Assembly: GCF_003605125.1 (NCBI RefSeq)
Contig: NZ_QPQT01000017.1
Span: forward strand, 1 to 64,000
Length of the DNA stretch: 64,000 bases
Source of the DNA: Shewanella algidipiscicola
Lineage (GTDB): Bacteria > Pseudomonadota > Gammaproteobacteria > Enterobacterales > Shewanellaceae
Reading direction: 5' to 3'
Position numbers and translations under genes: made by a program. Each line of letters starts with the position of its first letter. The first letter of the stretch is position 1. The notes under the pieces were generated by a model. The model was not told the DNA's origin. It ran no database searches and was given only the letters and a program-made list of their open reading frames with translations. This document shows positions 23,033 through 31,558 of the stretch, piece by piece.

Positions 23033-25643
23033 AACACCTAAAGTAGTAAAGAAAAAGTTATTTTCGCCAATTTGGCTGTTACCTATCATCGCGCTGGCGT
23101 TGGGTGCTTGGCTGGGCGTCAAGAGTATCCGAGAATCGGGTATCGATGTGCGCATCCATTTTCCGAGTGCCACAGGTATCGACGTCGGTAAAACCTTAGT
23201 ACGTTATCAAGGTTTAACCGTAGGTAAAGTGGTCGACATTAGCATCGATGATGCTCTGCAAGGTGTGAATGTCGATCTGTTGATGGATTATCGCTCCACC
23301 CCATTTTTAAAAGACAACACCAAATTTTGGCTGGTCACCCCTAAAGCCTCAATCACAGGTGTTGAGGGGCTCGATGCGCTTTTTTCCGGTAACTATATCG
23401 CCATTCAACCTGGTGATGGCAATGATCGCAATGAGTTTATCGCCGAAGACCAAGCCCCGCCAGTCGCACCAGGTTCCGACGGTTTAATGGTGCAACTGAG
23501 TAGCCCTACCTTAGGTTCTCTCGATATAGGCTCGCAAATCTTTTATCGTCAAATACCGGTCGGAAAAATTTTCAGTTATCGCTTAGTCAATGACAGCAGT
23601 ATCTTATTTAATGCGTACATACAGAAACAGTACACACATTTAGTGAAACAAAACTCACAATTCTGGAACGTCTCAGGTTTAGCCGTCGATGCTTCACTGT
23701 CGGGTATCAAGGTAAAAACCGAGAGTCTGTCTGCCATTTTAGCCGGTGGCGTCAGCTTTTCATCCGATCCTAATGGCCTCCAAGCCGAGCCAAATCAACA
23801 CTATACCATTTTTGATAATAAAGATGCCGCCATTGGTGGCGTGGGGTTCTCACTGCTGGCCAGTAACGCCGATGCCATTCAAACGGGTGCCAGCATTGTA
23901 TTTCGTGGCATAGAGATCGGCCGCGTCACCCACACACATTTAAGTGACGCTGGCGTCCAATTTGATGCAACATTCGATACCGACTATGCCCATCTCTTGA
24001 GTGGTACGGCACAATTTTGGGTCGAAGGCGCCGGCATTTCGACAAAGGGGATTAAACATGCCGCACGCTTACTCACAGGTAGCGTGATCAATTTTATGCC
24101 CGGTACAGGTGAGCCTTTAGCACAGTATCCACTACTCGATAGCGCCCCGCCATTACATAACCAACCTTTCGCGTTGACATTAACGGCCAACGAAAACCCA
24201 GGCATCAACATTGGAGCACAGGTTCGCTTTAAACAGTTGCCTATTGGCAGTGTCAGCGCTGTGCGGTTTAAACAAGATTACAGCGGCGTCGAATATTCAA
24301 TAGATATATGGCCAGAATATCAAAGGCTTATTTCATCTGGTAGTTATTTCATCCCTGAATCAGCATTAGCTATTGACGCATCAATTGATGGGATCACGGT
24401 GAAGACTCGTGACTTAGATACACTCACTCAAGGGGCGATCAGTCTAATTCAAGGCAAATCTTTAACCCTAGTAAAAGAGCACAGCACCTTAGCGTTATTT
24501 AGCTCGCAGAAACAGGCGAAGGAAGCCATCAGTCAAGCGGCTCAGCGACGCATCACCCTGTTGAGCCCAGACGGCGCCGATTTAAGTGTGACATCGCCGC
24601 TCTATTTTAAAAAGATGCAAATTGGCCAAGTGCTCGATGTGGCTTGGCAGCCGCAGAGCAACAATTTTGCCATCACCCTAGGCATTGATAAGCAATTTGA
24701 CTCACTGTTAACCCCTAAAACTGTGTTTTGGCGTAACAGCGCCTTGACTGTCGATGCCAGCTTACGAGGGGTCAATGTAGAGGTAGCTCCTTTGAGTGGC
24801 GCGATCAAAGGGAGCGTAAGTTTAGGCCTACTCGATAGCGATAATGCTGTTAATCGCCAACACTTATATGGCTCTAAGGCGCTTGCTTTAGCCAAGGCAA
24901 CCCCTATCACGCTTAGTTTTCCCGCCACAACTAAGTTAGCGGCCAAGGCCGCTATTCGCTATTTAGGTCATCAGGTGGGTGAAATCGAGCAGGTTAAACT
25001 CAATGACGACCTCAGTACGGTGAATGTCGATGCTTATCTTTATGGAGATTATGCCAAGGCATTTACCCGCCAAGATGCGCAATATTTTTTAGTCGATGCA
25101 CAGATTTCGTTATCTGGCATTCAGGCGGCTGAAACCCTACTTACCGGCCCCTACGTGGCAGTCCTTCCTGGTAATAGTCAACATTTAAGTCAGCATTTTA
25201 TTGGTCTAACCGACAACCCAGTGCAACTAGATGATGGCTCGCTGCAAGTGACCCTTATCGACAGCAGTTTAGGCTCCATAAGAATAGGCAGTCCCATTAT
25301 TTTTCGCGGCATTAAGATTGGTGAAATAGCCCATTATCAGCTATCAAACAACGGAACTGAAGTCAACATGCGAGCACAAATCGATACGCGCTATCAACAT
25401 TTAGTCAATCAAAGCAGTCAATTTTGGGATATGTCAGGCATCAAGATCGATGTAGGTCTATTTTCTGGCGCACAAATAGAAACAGGATCACTTGAGACCA
25501 TACTCACTGGTGGTATCGGGGTCGCGACACAAGCGGTGACCAGCTCAGCCAATCGACTGGGCAGCAATCAGGCTTTTATCCTACATGATAAACCACAGAC
25601 TGATTGGCTTGATTGGGCGCCAAATCAACAGCCCAATCCATAA
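23019..25643 (+). CDS. letB: MCE lipid-transport tunnel protein LetB (YebT)
   Basis: The 874-residue protein has one N-terminal membrane helix (FSPIWLLPIIALALGAWLGV, about residues 15-35) and then seven MCE domains. Each has the pattern G-x-x-I/V-x-Y/F-x-x-x-x-V/I-G: YQGLTVGKV, YRQIPVGKI, FRGIEIGRV, FKQLPIGSV, FKKMQIGQV, YLGHQVGEI and FRGIKIGEI. Seven domains and the length match E. coli LetB (877 residues), a periplasm-spanning tunnel for lipids. It is the third gene of the unit with the two LetA halves. No frame defect is seen. Confidence 0.94.
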   Translation: MTKIETPKVVKKKLFSPIWLLPIIALALGAWLGVKSIRESGIDVRIHFPSATGIDVGKTLVRYQGLTVGKVVDISIDDALQGVNVDLLMDYRSTPFLKDNTKFWLVTPKASITGVEGLDALFSGNYIAIQPGDGNDRNEFIAEDQAPPVAPGSDGLMVQLSSPTLGSLDIGSQIFYRQIPVGKIFSYRLVNDSSILFNAYIQKQYTHLVKQNSQFWNVSGLAVDASLSGIKVKTESLSAILAGGVSFSSDPNGLQAEPNQHYTIFDNKDAAIGGVGFSLLASNADAIQTGASIVFRGIEIGRVTHTHLSDAGVQFDATFDTDYAHLLSGTAQFWVEGAGISTKGIKHAARLLTGSVINFMPGTGEPLAQYPLLDSAPPLHNQPFALTLTANENPGINIGAQVRFKQLPIGSVSAVRFKQDYSGVEYSIDIWPEYQRLISSGSYFIPESALAIDASIDGITVKTRDLDTLTQGAISLIQGKSLTLVKEHSTLALFSSQKQAKEAISQAAQRRITLLSPDGADLSVTSPLYFKKMQIGQVLDVAWQPQSNNFAITLGIDKQFDSLLTPKTVFWRNSALTVDASLRGVNVEVAPLSGAIKGSVSLGLLDSDNAVNRQHLYGSKALALAKATPITLSFPATTKLAAKAAIRYLGHQVGEIEQVKLNDDLSTVNVDAYLYGDYAKAFTRQDAQYFLVDAQISLSGIQAAETLLTGPYVAVLPGNSQHLSQHFIGLTDNPVQLDDGSLQVTLIDSSLGSIRIGSPIIFRGIKIGEIAHYQLSNNGTEVNMRAQIDTRYQHLVNQSSQFWDMSGIKIDVGLFSGAQIETGSLETILTGGIGVATQAVTSSANRLGSNQAFILHDKPQTDWLDWAPNQQPNP

Positions 25644-25680
25644 TCATCATTAAGCGGCTAACATTAATGAACCAAGACGA

Positions 25681-25698
25681 GCCTCGCGGTTGCGAGGC
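25681..25698 (+). terminator. Hairpin after letB
   Basis: Perfect arms GCCTCGC/GCGAGGC with a four-base loop start about 38 bases after the letB stop. Only ATTAATG follows, so termination would be weak or Rho-assisted. Confidence 0.5.
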
Positions 25699-25787
25699 AT
25701 TAATGCGACTCATATCGCGTCTAGACCGATGAATATTGCGTAAACTGCTACTCAAGAAATGGTCAGTACCGCGAGGAAGCTTTCACC

Positions 25788-26807
25788 ATGTCAAAAGATC
25801 TGATGCGTACAGCAGCCATCAACCTTAAAAAAGCAGTACCACTGATGTTAAAACATCAGATCCCCACCACCCCAACAAATTACGCATTATGGTACGCCTA
25901 TGTGGGTGAGCAACATCCGGTACTAGTTGAAAAAATGGATAACCTAGTAGCCCAGTATCAAACTTGTCCCCCCGTCAATGCTCAATTATTGTATCGCGAA
26001 CACTTGTCTGATCCAGTTGAAATCGATGTACTGGACATGCGGCAAAATTTAGAAGCCATGACGCTGGAACTATCACAATCACTTAAAGATACCAACCATG
26101 ATGCCAAAGGCTTTCAAAAGCGGATAGATCACAACTTCGAGCAACTCAATCGCATTGACGAGGAAGGGGTCAGCCTAGAAAAAGTTCTCGGGCTAGTACG
26201 TAATTTGGTAAAAGAGTCTGATGACATACGCACCAGTACTGAATTTTTTACCGCCAAATTACAACAGGCACAACAAGAGATAGATGCCCTACGCGGCAAG
26301 TTGAAACGCTCAGAAAAAGATGTCTATTATGATGCGCTAACTGGTGTGCTCAATCGCCGAGCGTTCGATCAAGATTTGGCCGGCATTCTTTCGCAAGCCC
26401 CTGAAGGCACTTGCCTTATTTTGGTCGACATTGATCATTTTAAAGGCTTTAACGACACTTACGGCCACCTACTTGGCGACAACATCCTAAAGGCCGTCGC
26501 TAAACGCCTAAGTGAAGCGTGCCGCGATGGCAGTAAAATTTACCGCTTTGGCGGTGAGGAATTTGCCATTTTGGTCCCTAAAAGCCACCAGCGTAAGGCG
26601 CGACATCTGGCTGAAGCCATGCGCCGTTCACTGGAAAAAGTCAGTATCAAAGATCGTCGTAAAGACCAGTTGATCGATACCATTACAGCCTCTTTTGGGG
26701 TCAGCGAGTGGCACAAGCAAGATAGTCCAGCCGAGCTAATTGAGCGCAGTGACGGTTTTCTTTATGATGCCAAACGACTCGGGCGCAATCGTGTGATGCC
26801 CATCTAA
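25788..26807 (+). CDS. Diguanylate cyclase (GGDEF domain)
   Basis: The 339-residue protein has an N-terminal helical sensor-like region (about 1-180, with a coiled-coil part) and a C-terminal GGDEF domain beginning YYDALTGVLNRRAF near residue 182. The active-site motif is GGEEF in RFGGEEFAIL (near 258), so cyclic-di-GMP synthesis is expected. Five residues before it the usual RxxD inhibitory site reads RDGS; the aspartate is missing, so product inhibition may be weak. No membrane helix or signal peptide is seen, so it should be cytosolic. It is separated from letB by a hairpin and faces the sortase gene. Confidence 0.9.
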   Translation: MSKDLMRTAAINLKKAVPLMLKHQIPTTPTNYALWYAYVGEQHPVLVEKMDNLVAQYQTCPPVNAQLLYREHLSDPVEIDVLDMRQNLEAMTLELSQSLKDTNHDAKGFQKRIDHNFEQLNRIDEEGVSLEKVLGLVRNLVKESDDIRTSTEFFTAKLQQAQQEIDALRGKLKRSEKDVYYDALTGVLNRRAFDQDLAGILSQAPEGTCLILVDIDHFKGFNDTYGHLLGDNILKAVAKRLSEACRDGSKIYRFGGEEFAILVPKSHQRKARHLAEAMRRSLEKVSIKDRRKDQLIDTITASFGVSEWHKQDSPAELIERSDGFLYDAKRLGRNRVMPI

Positions 26808-26824
26808 ATGAAATGAGCCCTCAC

Positions 26825-26854
26825 GCGGCGCTGAAAATAAACCCGCAGCGCCGC
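26825..26854. terminator. Hairpin between converging genes
   Basis: Perfect nine-base arms GCGGCGCTG/CAGCGCCGC with a 12-base loop lie between the stop of the cyclase gene (plus) and the sortase gene (minus). No strong T-run follows on either side, so it is a possible shared terminator. Confidence 0.5.
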
Positions 26855-26874
26855 TCACTATTATAAAACATCAC

Positions 26875-27507
26875 TTAAGCAGCAACTGAGGCCAGCTGTA
26901 TTTGTGGCTTTGCCGCCACAGGCTCCGCTATCACCACAAAACGCCAGCGACTTTGCGCACTCAAGCTGTCAAAGGGATAACAGGTGACTAAGGTTAGCTG
27001 CAAATCATCTTGCCCATCAAGTAGCCTAGTATCGGCTTCGGCCACAATTTGAATCGACACTACCCGATAATCAATCGTTGCTGACGAGCTATCTTGCACC
27101 CGCAGTAGTTGCCCAGGTTGCACCCCTTTTAAATGGGCAAAATGAGTATCTCTATGGCCAGCAATCACAGTATTCCCCCAGCCATTAAGTTGATTTGCCC
27201 CCATTAGCGTGGCAGGACCAAACGCTAAGTTTCTGCCTGATGCCCCCGCTAATACATATAAGGCTTGTCCCTGCAACTGCCCCTGCCCTGAAACAAATTG
27301 CAGCTTAGCCACGGGATATGTGTCGGCCCAACTCCATGGCTTATGTTGCTTACCATCATTTAAGGTATCGCTCCACGCCTGCTCGATTAGAAATTGGGCA
27401 AAATGTGCCTTCGCCTGCATATAGCCTCCTTTAAACAAAAATACAATCGCAACAATACCAACCAATAGCATGATGCGATGACGATGAGCCCTTATCTGTA
27501 CTGGCAT
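26875..27507 (-). CDS. Class GN sortase (dedicated proteobacterial sortase)
   Basis: The 210-residue protein has one N-terminal membrane helix (about residues 12-27) and a sortase domain. The catalytic residues are visible: His118 in AGHRDTHF, Cys176 in TLVTCYPF and an arginine in SRWRFVVI (187 or 189). This is the transpeptidase type that cuts a sorting signal and joins the protein to an amine acceptor. In Gram-negatives this small class has one dedicated substrate encoded next door, which fits here. The start at 27507 (MPVQIRAH) overlaps the end of the target gene by 16 bases. A longer frame exists inside the target gene and is less likely. Confidence 0.92.
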   Translation of the reverse strand: MPVQIRAHRHRIMLLVGIVAIVFLFKGGYMQAKAHFAQFLIEQAWSDTLNDGKQHKPWSWADTYPVAKLQFVSGQGQLQGQALYVLAGASGRNLAFGPATLMGANQLNGWGNTVIAGHRDTHFAHLKGVQPGQLLRVQDSSSATIDYRVVSIQIVAEADTRLLDGQDDLQLTLVTCYPFDSLSAQSRWRFVVIAEPVAAKPQIQLASVAA

Positions 27508-29837
27508 CTTTTTCCTCGTATACGTTGCAAGCACATCAACAAGCCGCGCTGCATCACACCGGCATAACTTACCCAATAGGCGCCAAGTAGTAGCAGCAAC
27601 ATGCTACCAATGGCTAAAAAGAGCCGACTCTCACTGGCTGTTTGCGGCCATTGCCCCATGGATGCTTGAGGCAGTAATGTGCTGGCTATCCCATCGAGAC
27701 TCATTTGCTCTGCGGGTCTCACGACACGATTATCGACAGCCACCAAGCTGGTGTAGGGACTCACCAAGTGATGATCCAGTGCGATTTGAGTCACTTGACG
27801 CTTTACGCGCTCAACATTACTACTATTTTTACTCAACATGAGCGCCTCAATCTGTTTGCGTGCCCAGATAAGATCAAGCCCTTTGGCTTTATCATCGCGT
27901 TGCAATCCGACGCGCCGTTGCCACTGCGAACCACCGAAGTTACCCGAAACGATAAGCTCATCACTCTGGTATTGATGTTGATTCGATTTGAGTTTGACCG
28001 CCACCATCACAGGCTCGCCTAAATAGAGATCGCCGATATTTACCGGCCAATAATCGGGAATAGTGCCATCGCTCAAGCGTAAATCGATATTGCTCACCAA
28101 AGGGTGTTCGATCTTGGCCAGCAGCTGGCCCACTTGCGTGCTAACCTCATCCAGTTTGCCGACATAGGTGTATGTGCCGCGTCCGGTTTGCGCCGCTCGT
28201 TGCATGAAAAAACCATTAGGCGCGGCGCCAATCCCCACAGTAAACAGGCGACTGTCACCAATATGGTCGGCAATAAGTTCAAACAGCTGCTGCTCGTTAG
28301 CAATTGCGCCATCGGTGATAAACACCACTTGCTTAAGACGCGTATCTCTTGATGGCTGTAACTCATCTGGACTCGTATGGGCAAAGGCACGCAGTAACGC
28401 TGGGGCCATTTCGGTGCCACCATCGGCCACAAGATTTTGAATAAACTGATTAGCCAACCCTAAATTCGCCGCCGTGGCTGGCAATGCAAATGTCGATAAT
28501 GTCTGCACTGTCGATTCGAACGCAATCACATTAAACGTATCCGCTGGAGTCAGCCCCGCGAGCGCATATTGCAAAGCACTTTTGGCTTGCGCCATTGAAT
28601 CACCGTGCATCGAGCCCGATGTATCGATCACCAACAAGAGTTCCCGCGCCATTTTCTCGGCGTGCTCGGCTTGCGGCGGCATCACCATAACAATGGCATA
28701 GTCATTTTCGCCACCTTGCTTATCGGCAAGTACTGTATCTTCAGCCGTTGTCCGGCGGTGAGTTTTACCCGACTGAGCAAAAGCAACGGCGGTCGGTGCC
28801 TGTGTCAGCTCAGGACGCCAGCGCAAGACAAAATCTTTATCTGCCGCTAAAGTCTGGGTTAATTGCAGCGCCGTAATCCCCTGTTCAAGTGACGCTTGCT
28901 TGAGCCTATGATAGGGTGCATCAATACTGGCTAAAGGTAGACCCGCATCGAGATGAATATTGAGGTTTACCTTACCAACCGAAGACGCAGAGCCCACTTT
29001 TTTTGCTGCTAACAGCTTTGCTTGAGCATAATTGCCATTAGCTGGGGATGAAGTCACTGCGGGATCATTATCGTAGCGAGGCGTGATCGCCAGCGGAAAA
29101 CGCAAGCTAAACTCTCCCGCTTGGTAATTGACCAATTGCTGATAGGCAATCTCTACCACTAAGGTTTCACCTGGGGCTAAGTTAGCCACCTGGGTGGTAA
29201 ACATATTCGGCCGCTGCTGTTCGAGTAAGCTGGCTTGTTTTCCACTGGTTTTTGCCTGCTCAAACTGCTGTTTTGCCTCTGCTTTAGGAAATATCTCACC
29301 TTGCAGGCGTCGCTCACCAATATGTAATGTCATACTGTCGATGGCGGCATCGTGGGGTAACGGAAACAGGTACATGCCGTTAAGCCACTGGGCAGTGTCG
29401 TTGTGAAAAAACTGCTTCACCTGCACTCGGTTGACCCAGCCCGATATCTGCATATCGACTTGAGTCTCAATCGGCAATGCACTGAACGCAAAGGCATTGG
29501 GGTGCGAAGTCTCTGATAATAAAGCCTCAGCCGATTCAGTTAACGGCTCTGATGTTGGCTCAGATAAGGGACTAGATAACGAATAGATAAGCTGACTACT
29601 CCCCAATAAGGTTTCATCATCAGACTGTGCCAGCACACTGCGGGGCAATATGGTACTAAGAGTTAAGGTGGTGTACATCGTCAGGGCTAGCCAGCGCTGC
29701 CATTTGTGGTGATTAAGCCATAATAACAGCGCCACAAAATTGAGCCGCGCAGCCCCCTGAGATAAAAAAGCCCCCCTCAGGGGGCAAGGGTTGGTAGAAC
29801 GGTGATAGTCAATATCCATGTCAGTGTTCCTTGTCAC
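27492..29837 (-). CDS. Sortase target protein with VIT and vWA domains
   Basis: The frame gives up to 781 residues: a signal-peptide-like stretch ending near PRSVLAQ (about residue 70), a VIT domain (about 108-245), a vWA domain from about 395 with MIDAS motif DTSGSMHGDS and later DGGTEMAP and ITDGA, and a C-terminal sorting signal. That signal has WPQTASES near residue 730, a hydrophobic helix and a basic tail. The architecture resembles inter-alpha-trypsin inhibitor heavy chains and matches the marine proteobacterial sortase targets. The start is uncertain: an intrinsic terminator lies at residues 17-24 of the longest frame, so translation may begin later, for example at the GTG at 29735. 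Confidence 0.88.
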   Translation of the reverse strand: MTRNTDMDIDYHRSTNPCPLRGAFLSQGAARLNFVALLLWLNHHKWQRWLALTMYTTLTLSTILPRSVLAQSDDETLLGSSQLIYSLSSPLSEPTSEPLTESAEALLSETSHPNAFAFSALPIETQVDMQISGWVNRVQVKQFFHNDTAQWLNGMYLFPLPHDAAIDSMTLHIGERRLQGEIFPKAEAKQQFEQAKTSGKQASLLEQQRPNMFTTQVANLAPGETLVVEIAYQQLVNYQAGEFSLRFPLAITPRYDNDPAVTSSPANGNYAQAKLLAAKKVGSASSVGKVNLNIHLDAGLPLASIDAPYHRLKQASLEQGITALQLTQTLAADKDFVLRWRPELTQAPTAVAFAQSGKTHRRTTAEDTVLADKQGGENDYAIVMVMPPQAEHAEKMARELLLVIDTSGSMHGDSMAQAKSALQYALAGLTPADTFNVIAFESTVQTLSTFALPATAANLGLANQFIQNLVADGGTEMAPALLRAFAHTSPDELQPSRDTRLKQVVFITDGAIANEQQLFELIADHIGDSRLFTVGIGAAPNGFFMQRAAQTGRGTYTYVGKLDEVSTQVGQLLAKIEHPLVSNIDLRLSDGTIPDYWPVNIGDLYLGEPVMVAVKLKSNQHQYQSDELIVSGNFGGSQWQRRVGLQRDDKAKGLDLIWARKQIEALMLSKNSSNVERVKRQVTQIALDHHLVSPYTSLVAVDNRVVRPAEQMSLDGIASTLLPQASMGQWPQTASESRLFLAIGSMLLLLLGAYWVSYAGVMQRGLLMCLQRIRGKRCQYR
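29764..29785 (-). terminator. Intrinsic terminator between pdsO and the sortase target
   Basis: On the minus strand GCCCCC and GGGGGC pair around a short loop, followed by six T residues. It lies 65 bases after the pdsO stop but inside the longest reading frame of the sortase target. It may end pdsO transcription, or attenuate transcription into target and sortase. Confidence 0.8.
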
Positions 29838-29849
29838 TCGCGTTTGAGC

Positions 29850-30632
29850 CTAGTTGGCCGCAATGGCGGTATCAGCATTAAACAATTGAATGGTCACGCG
29901 GCGGTCAAAGAAATCATTTTCAAAACTCTGCTCATCTTTAACTGGAGCACTGGCTCCATAGGCTTTGGCGTTAAGACGCGCCTCATCCACCCCCTGTTTA
30001 ACAAGATAACGGCTAACTTCAGCGACCCGCTGCTCAGACAAGGCTTGGTTATAACTCGAGTCACCACGACGATCGGCATAACCGGTTAAATCTAATGTTA
30101 ATTCTGGCGACAGTGACATCAGATCCGCCACATCATTGAGCTGGCTTTGAAAATGAGGTTCTATCACCGATGAACCGGTTTTAAACTGTACATTTAAGCC
30201 TAAAGCCAGCTCTTCAAGGCCCGCTTGCTGATGCTGCTTTAGCTGAGCTAACTCACGCTGCGCATGGTTGTATTGCTCACTGACCTGCTCAAATTCACGA
30301 TTTTGCTGGTTAAGCATGGCGAGCTGCTGCTCTTGTTCAGCGAGCAACGCATGCTGAGTTTTTATTTCACTGTCATCGGCCACCGCTTGGCCTATCATGC
30401 CGCCAGTAAAGGCACCGATAATCGCTCCGACAGGTCCACCCACAACGGCGCCCAGAACGATACCTGAGCCGACGCCAATAAGCGCTTCGGTGTCTGATGA
30501 GGCTTCAACACTTGCTGGAGCACTGCCATCTAAATTGCCGTTATCTAAATTACTGTTATCTTGAGCACTGTGAGCAAAGGAAGAGGTTAATAGCGCGCTG
30601 GCGATCAATACGGAAATAATCTGCTTTTTCAT
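29850..30632 (-). CDS. pdsO: Sortase-associated OmpA-like protein PdsO
   Basis: The chosen start (MKKQIISV at 30632, with AAGGAT upstream) gives 260 residues. In order: a signal peptide ending near SFAHSA, a low-complexity Asn/Asp stretch, a glycine-zipper segment (GIVLGAVVGGPVGAIIGAFT, about residues 55-85), a glutamine-rich coiled coil (about 90-135), and a C-terminal OmpA peptidoglycan-binding domain. The latter shows LTGYADRRGDSSYNQALSEQR and the RLNAKAYGAS block. This arrangement is that of PdsO, found with the dedicated sortase system. It probably sits in the periplasm or outer membrane, linking the target to the wall. The acceptor role is inference. Confidence 0.88.
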   Translation of the reverse strand: MKKQIISVLIASALLTSSFAHSAQDNSNLDNGNLDGSAPASVEASSDTEALIGVGSGIVLGAVVGGPVGAIIGAFTGGMIGQAVADDSEIKTQHALLAEQEQQLAMLNQQNREFEQVSEQYNHAQRELAQLKQHQQAGLEELALGLNVQFKTGSSVIEPHFQSQLNDVADLMSLSPELTLDLTGYADRRGDSSYNQALSEQRVAEVSRYLVKQGVDEARLNAKAYGASAPVKDEQSFENDFFDRRVTIQLFNADTAIAAN

Positions 30633-30722
30633 CTTGTTATCCTTAATGTGATGTCCCGGCAAAAATGAGGGTGAAGCAAAACCGGAGACATGATGGCGAT
30701 GAGTTCATTAAAACGCAGTGAA

Positions 30723-30782
30723 GTGGCACAGGCAGGGAACAAAAGTGGCATTGCAGCGACCAATTGTGGCAACAAAATGGCA
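30723..30782. promoter_or_regulatory. Phased GTGGCA direct repeats between pdsO and pdsR
   Basis: GTGGCA occurs at 30723, 30745 and 30766, and ATGGCA at 30777. The steps are 22, 21 and 11 bases, close to whole helical turns. Direct repeats with this spacing are the usual form of OmpR-family binding sites. The block lies between the divergent pdsO and pdsR genes. A -10-like TATAGT at 30820-30825 follows on the plus strand. Likely PdsR target by position; not tested. Confidence 0.5.
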
Positions 30783-30863
30783 ATTACCTTAAGTCACTTT
30801 TATCGAAAAAAATTTGCTGTATAGTCACCATCCATTAAATAGTCATACTGCGATGAGAGAGCA

Positions 30864-31556
30864 ATGAAGCGTATTGCAATAGTAGAAGATGAAGCGGCGA
30901 TCCGTGAAAACTATAAAGAGGTGTTGCAGCAGCAAGGTTACAGCGTTCAAGCTTATGCCAATCGCCCCAGTGCGATGCAGGCTTTCACTACCCGTCTGCC
31001 CGACTTAGCGATTATTGATATTGGCCTTGAAAATGAAATCGATGGTGGCTTTACCCTGTGTCAATCATTGCGAGCCATGTCTAGCCAGCTGCCGATTATT
31101 TTTTTAACTGCCCGTGATAGCGATTTTGATACTGTCTGCGGCTTACGCTTAGGCGCCGATGATTACCTGAGTAAAGATGTGAGTTTTCCTCATCTTATCG
31201 CGCGTTTAGCCGCGCTGTTTCGCCGCTCAGAAATACAAGAAAACAGCACGCAACATGCCCAGCTCATTGAGCATGGTCATCTTTCTATCGATGTTAACCG
31301 CATTCAGGTGTACTGGAAGAATCAGCCCATTGAGCTCACCGTCACTGAGTTTTGGATGGTGCATGCCTTAGCCAAACATCCGGGGCATGTGCGCAGCCGC
31401 CAAGCCTTGATGCAAGACGCCAAAATCTATGTTGACGACAGCACCATCACATCGCATGTTAAACGGATCCGCAAAAAGTTTATCACCCAAGACAACACCT
31501 TTGACTGTATTGATACCGTCTATGGCATGGGATATCGCTGGGATAACCAAGGCTAG
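30864..31556 (+). CDS. pdsR: Response regulator PdsR of the dedicated sortase system
   Basis: The 230-residue protein is an OmpR/PhoB-type regulator. The receiver domain covers residues 1-120 with acidic pocket EDE at 8-10, phosphoacceptor Asp52 (IIDIG) and the conserved Lys in SKD. The C-terminal winged helix has ELTVTEFWMVHAL and SRQALMQDAKIYVDDSTITSHVKRIRKKF. GAGAG precedes the ATG. It sits two bases upstream of the kinase PdsS and divergent from pdsO, so the pair probably controls the sortase target, sortase and pdsO, and perhaps itself through the GTGGCA repeats. Confidence 0.9.
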   Translation: MKRIAIVEDEAAIRENYKEVLQQQGYSVQAYANRPSAMQAFTTRLPDLAIIDIGLENEIDGGFTLCQSLRAMSSQLPIIFLTARDSDFDTVCGLRLGADDYLSKDVSFPHLIARLAALFRRSEIQENSTQHAQLIEHGHLSIDVNRIQVYWKNQPIELTVTEFWMVHALAKHPGHVRSRQALMQDAKIYVDDSTITSHVKRIRKKFITQDNTFDCIDTVYGMGYRWDNQG

Positions 31557-31558
31557 TT

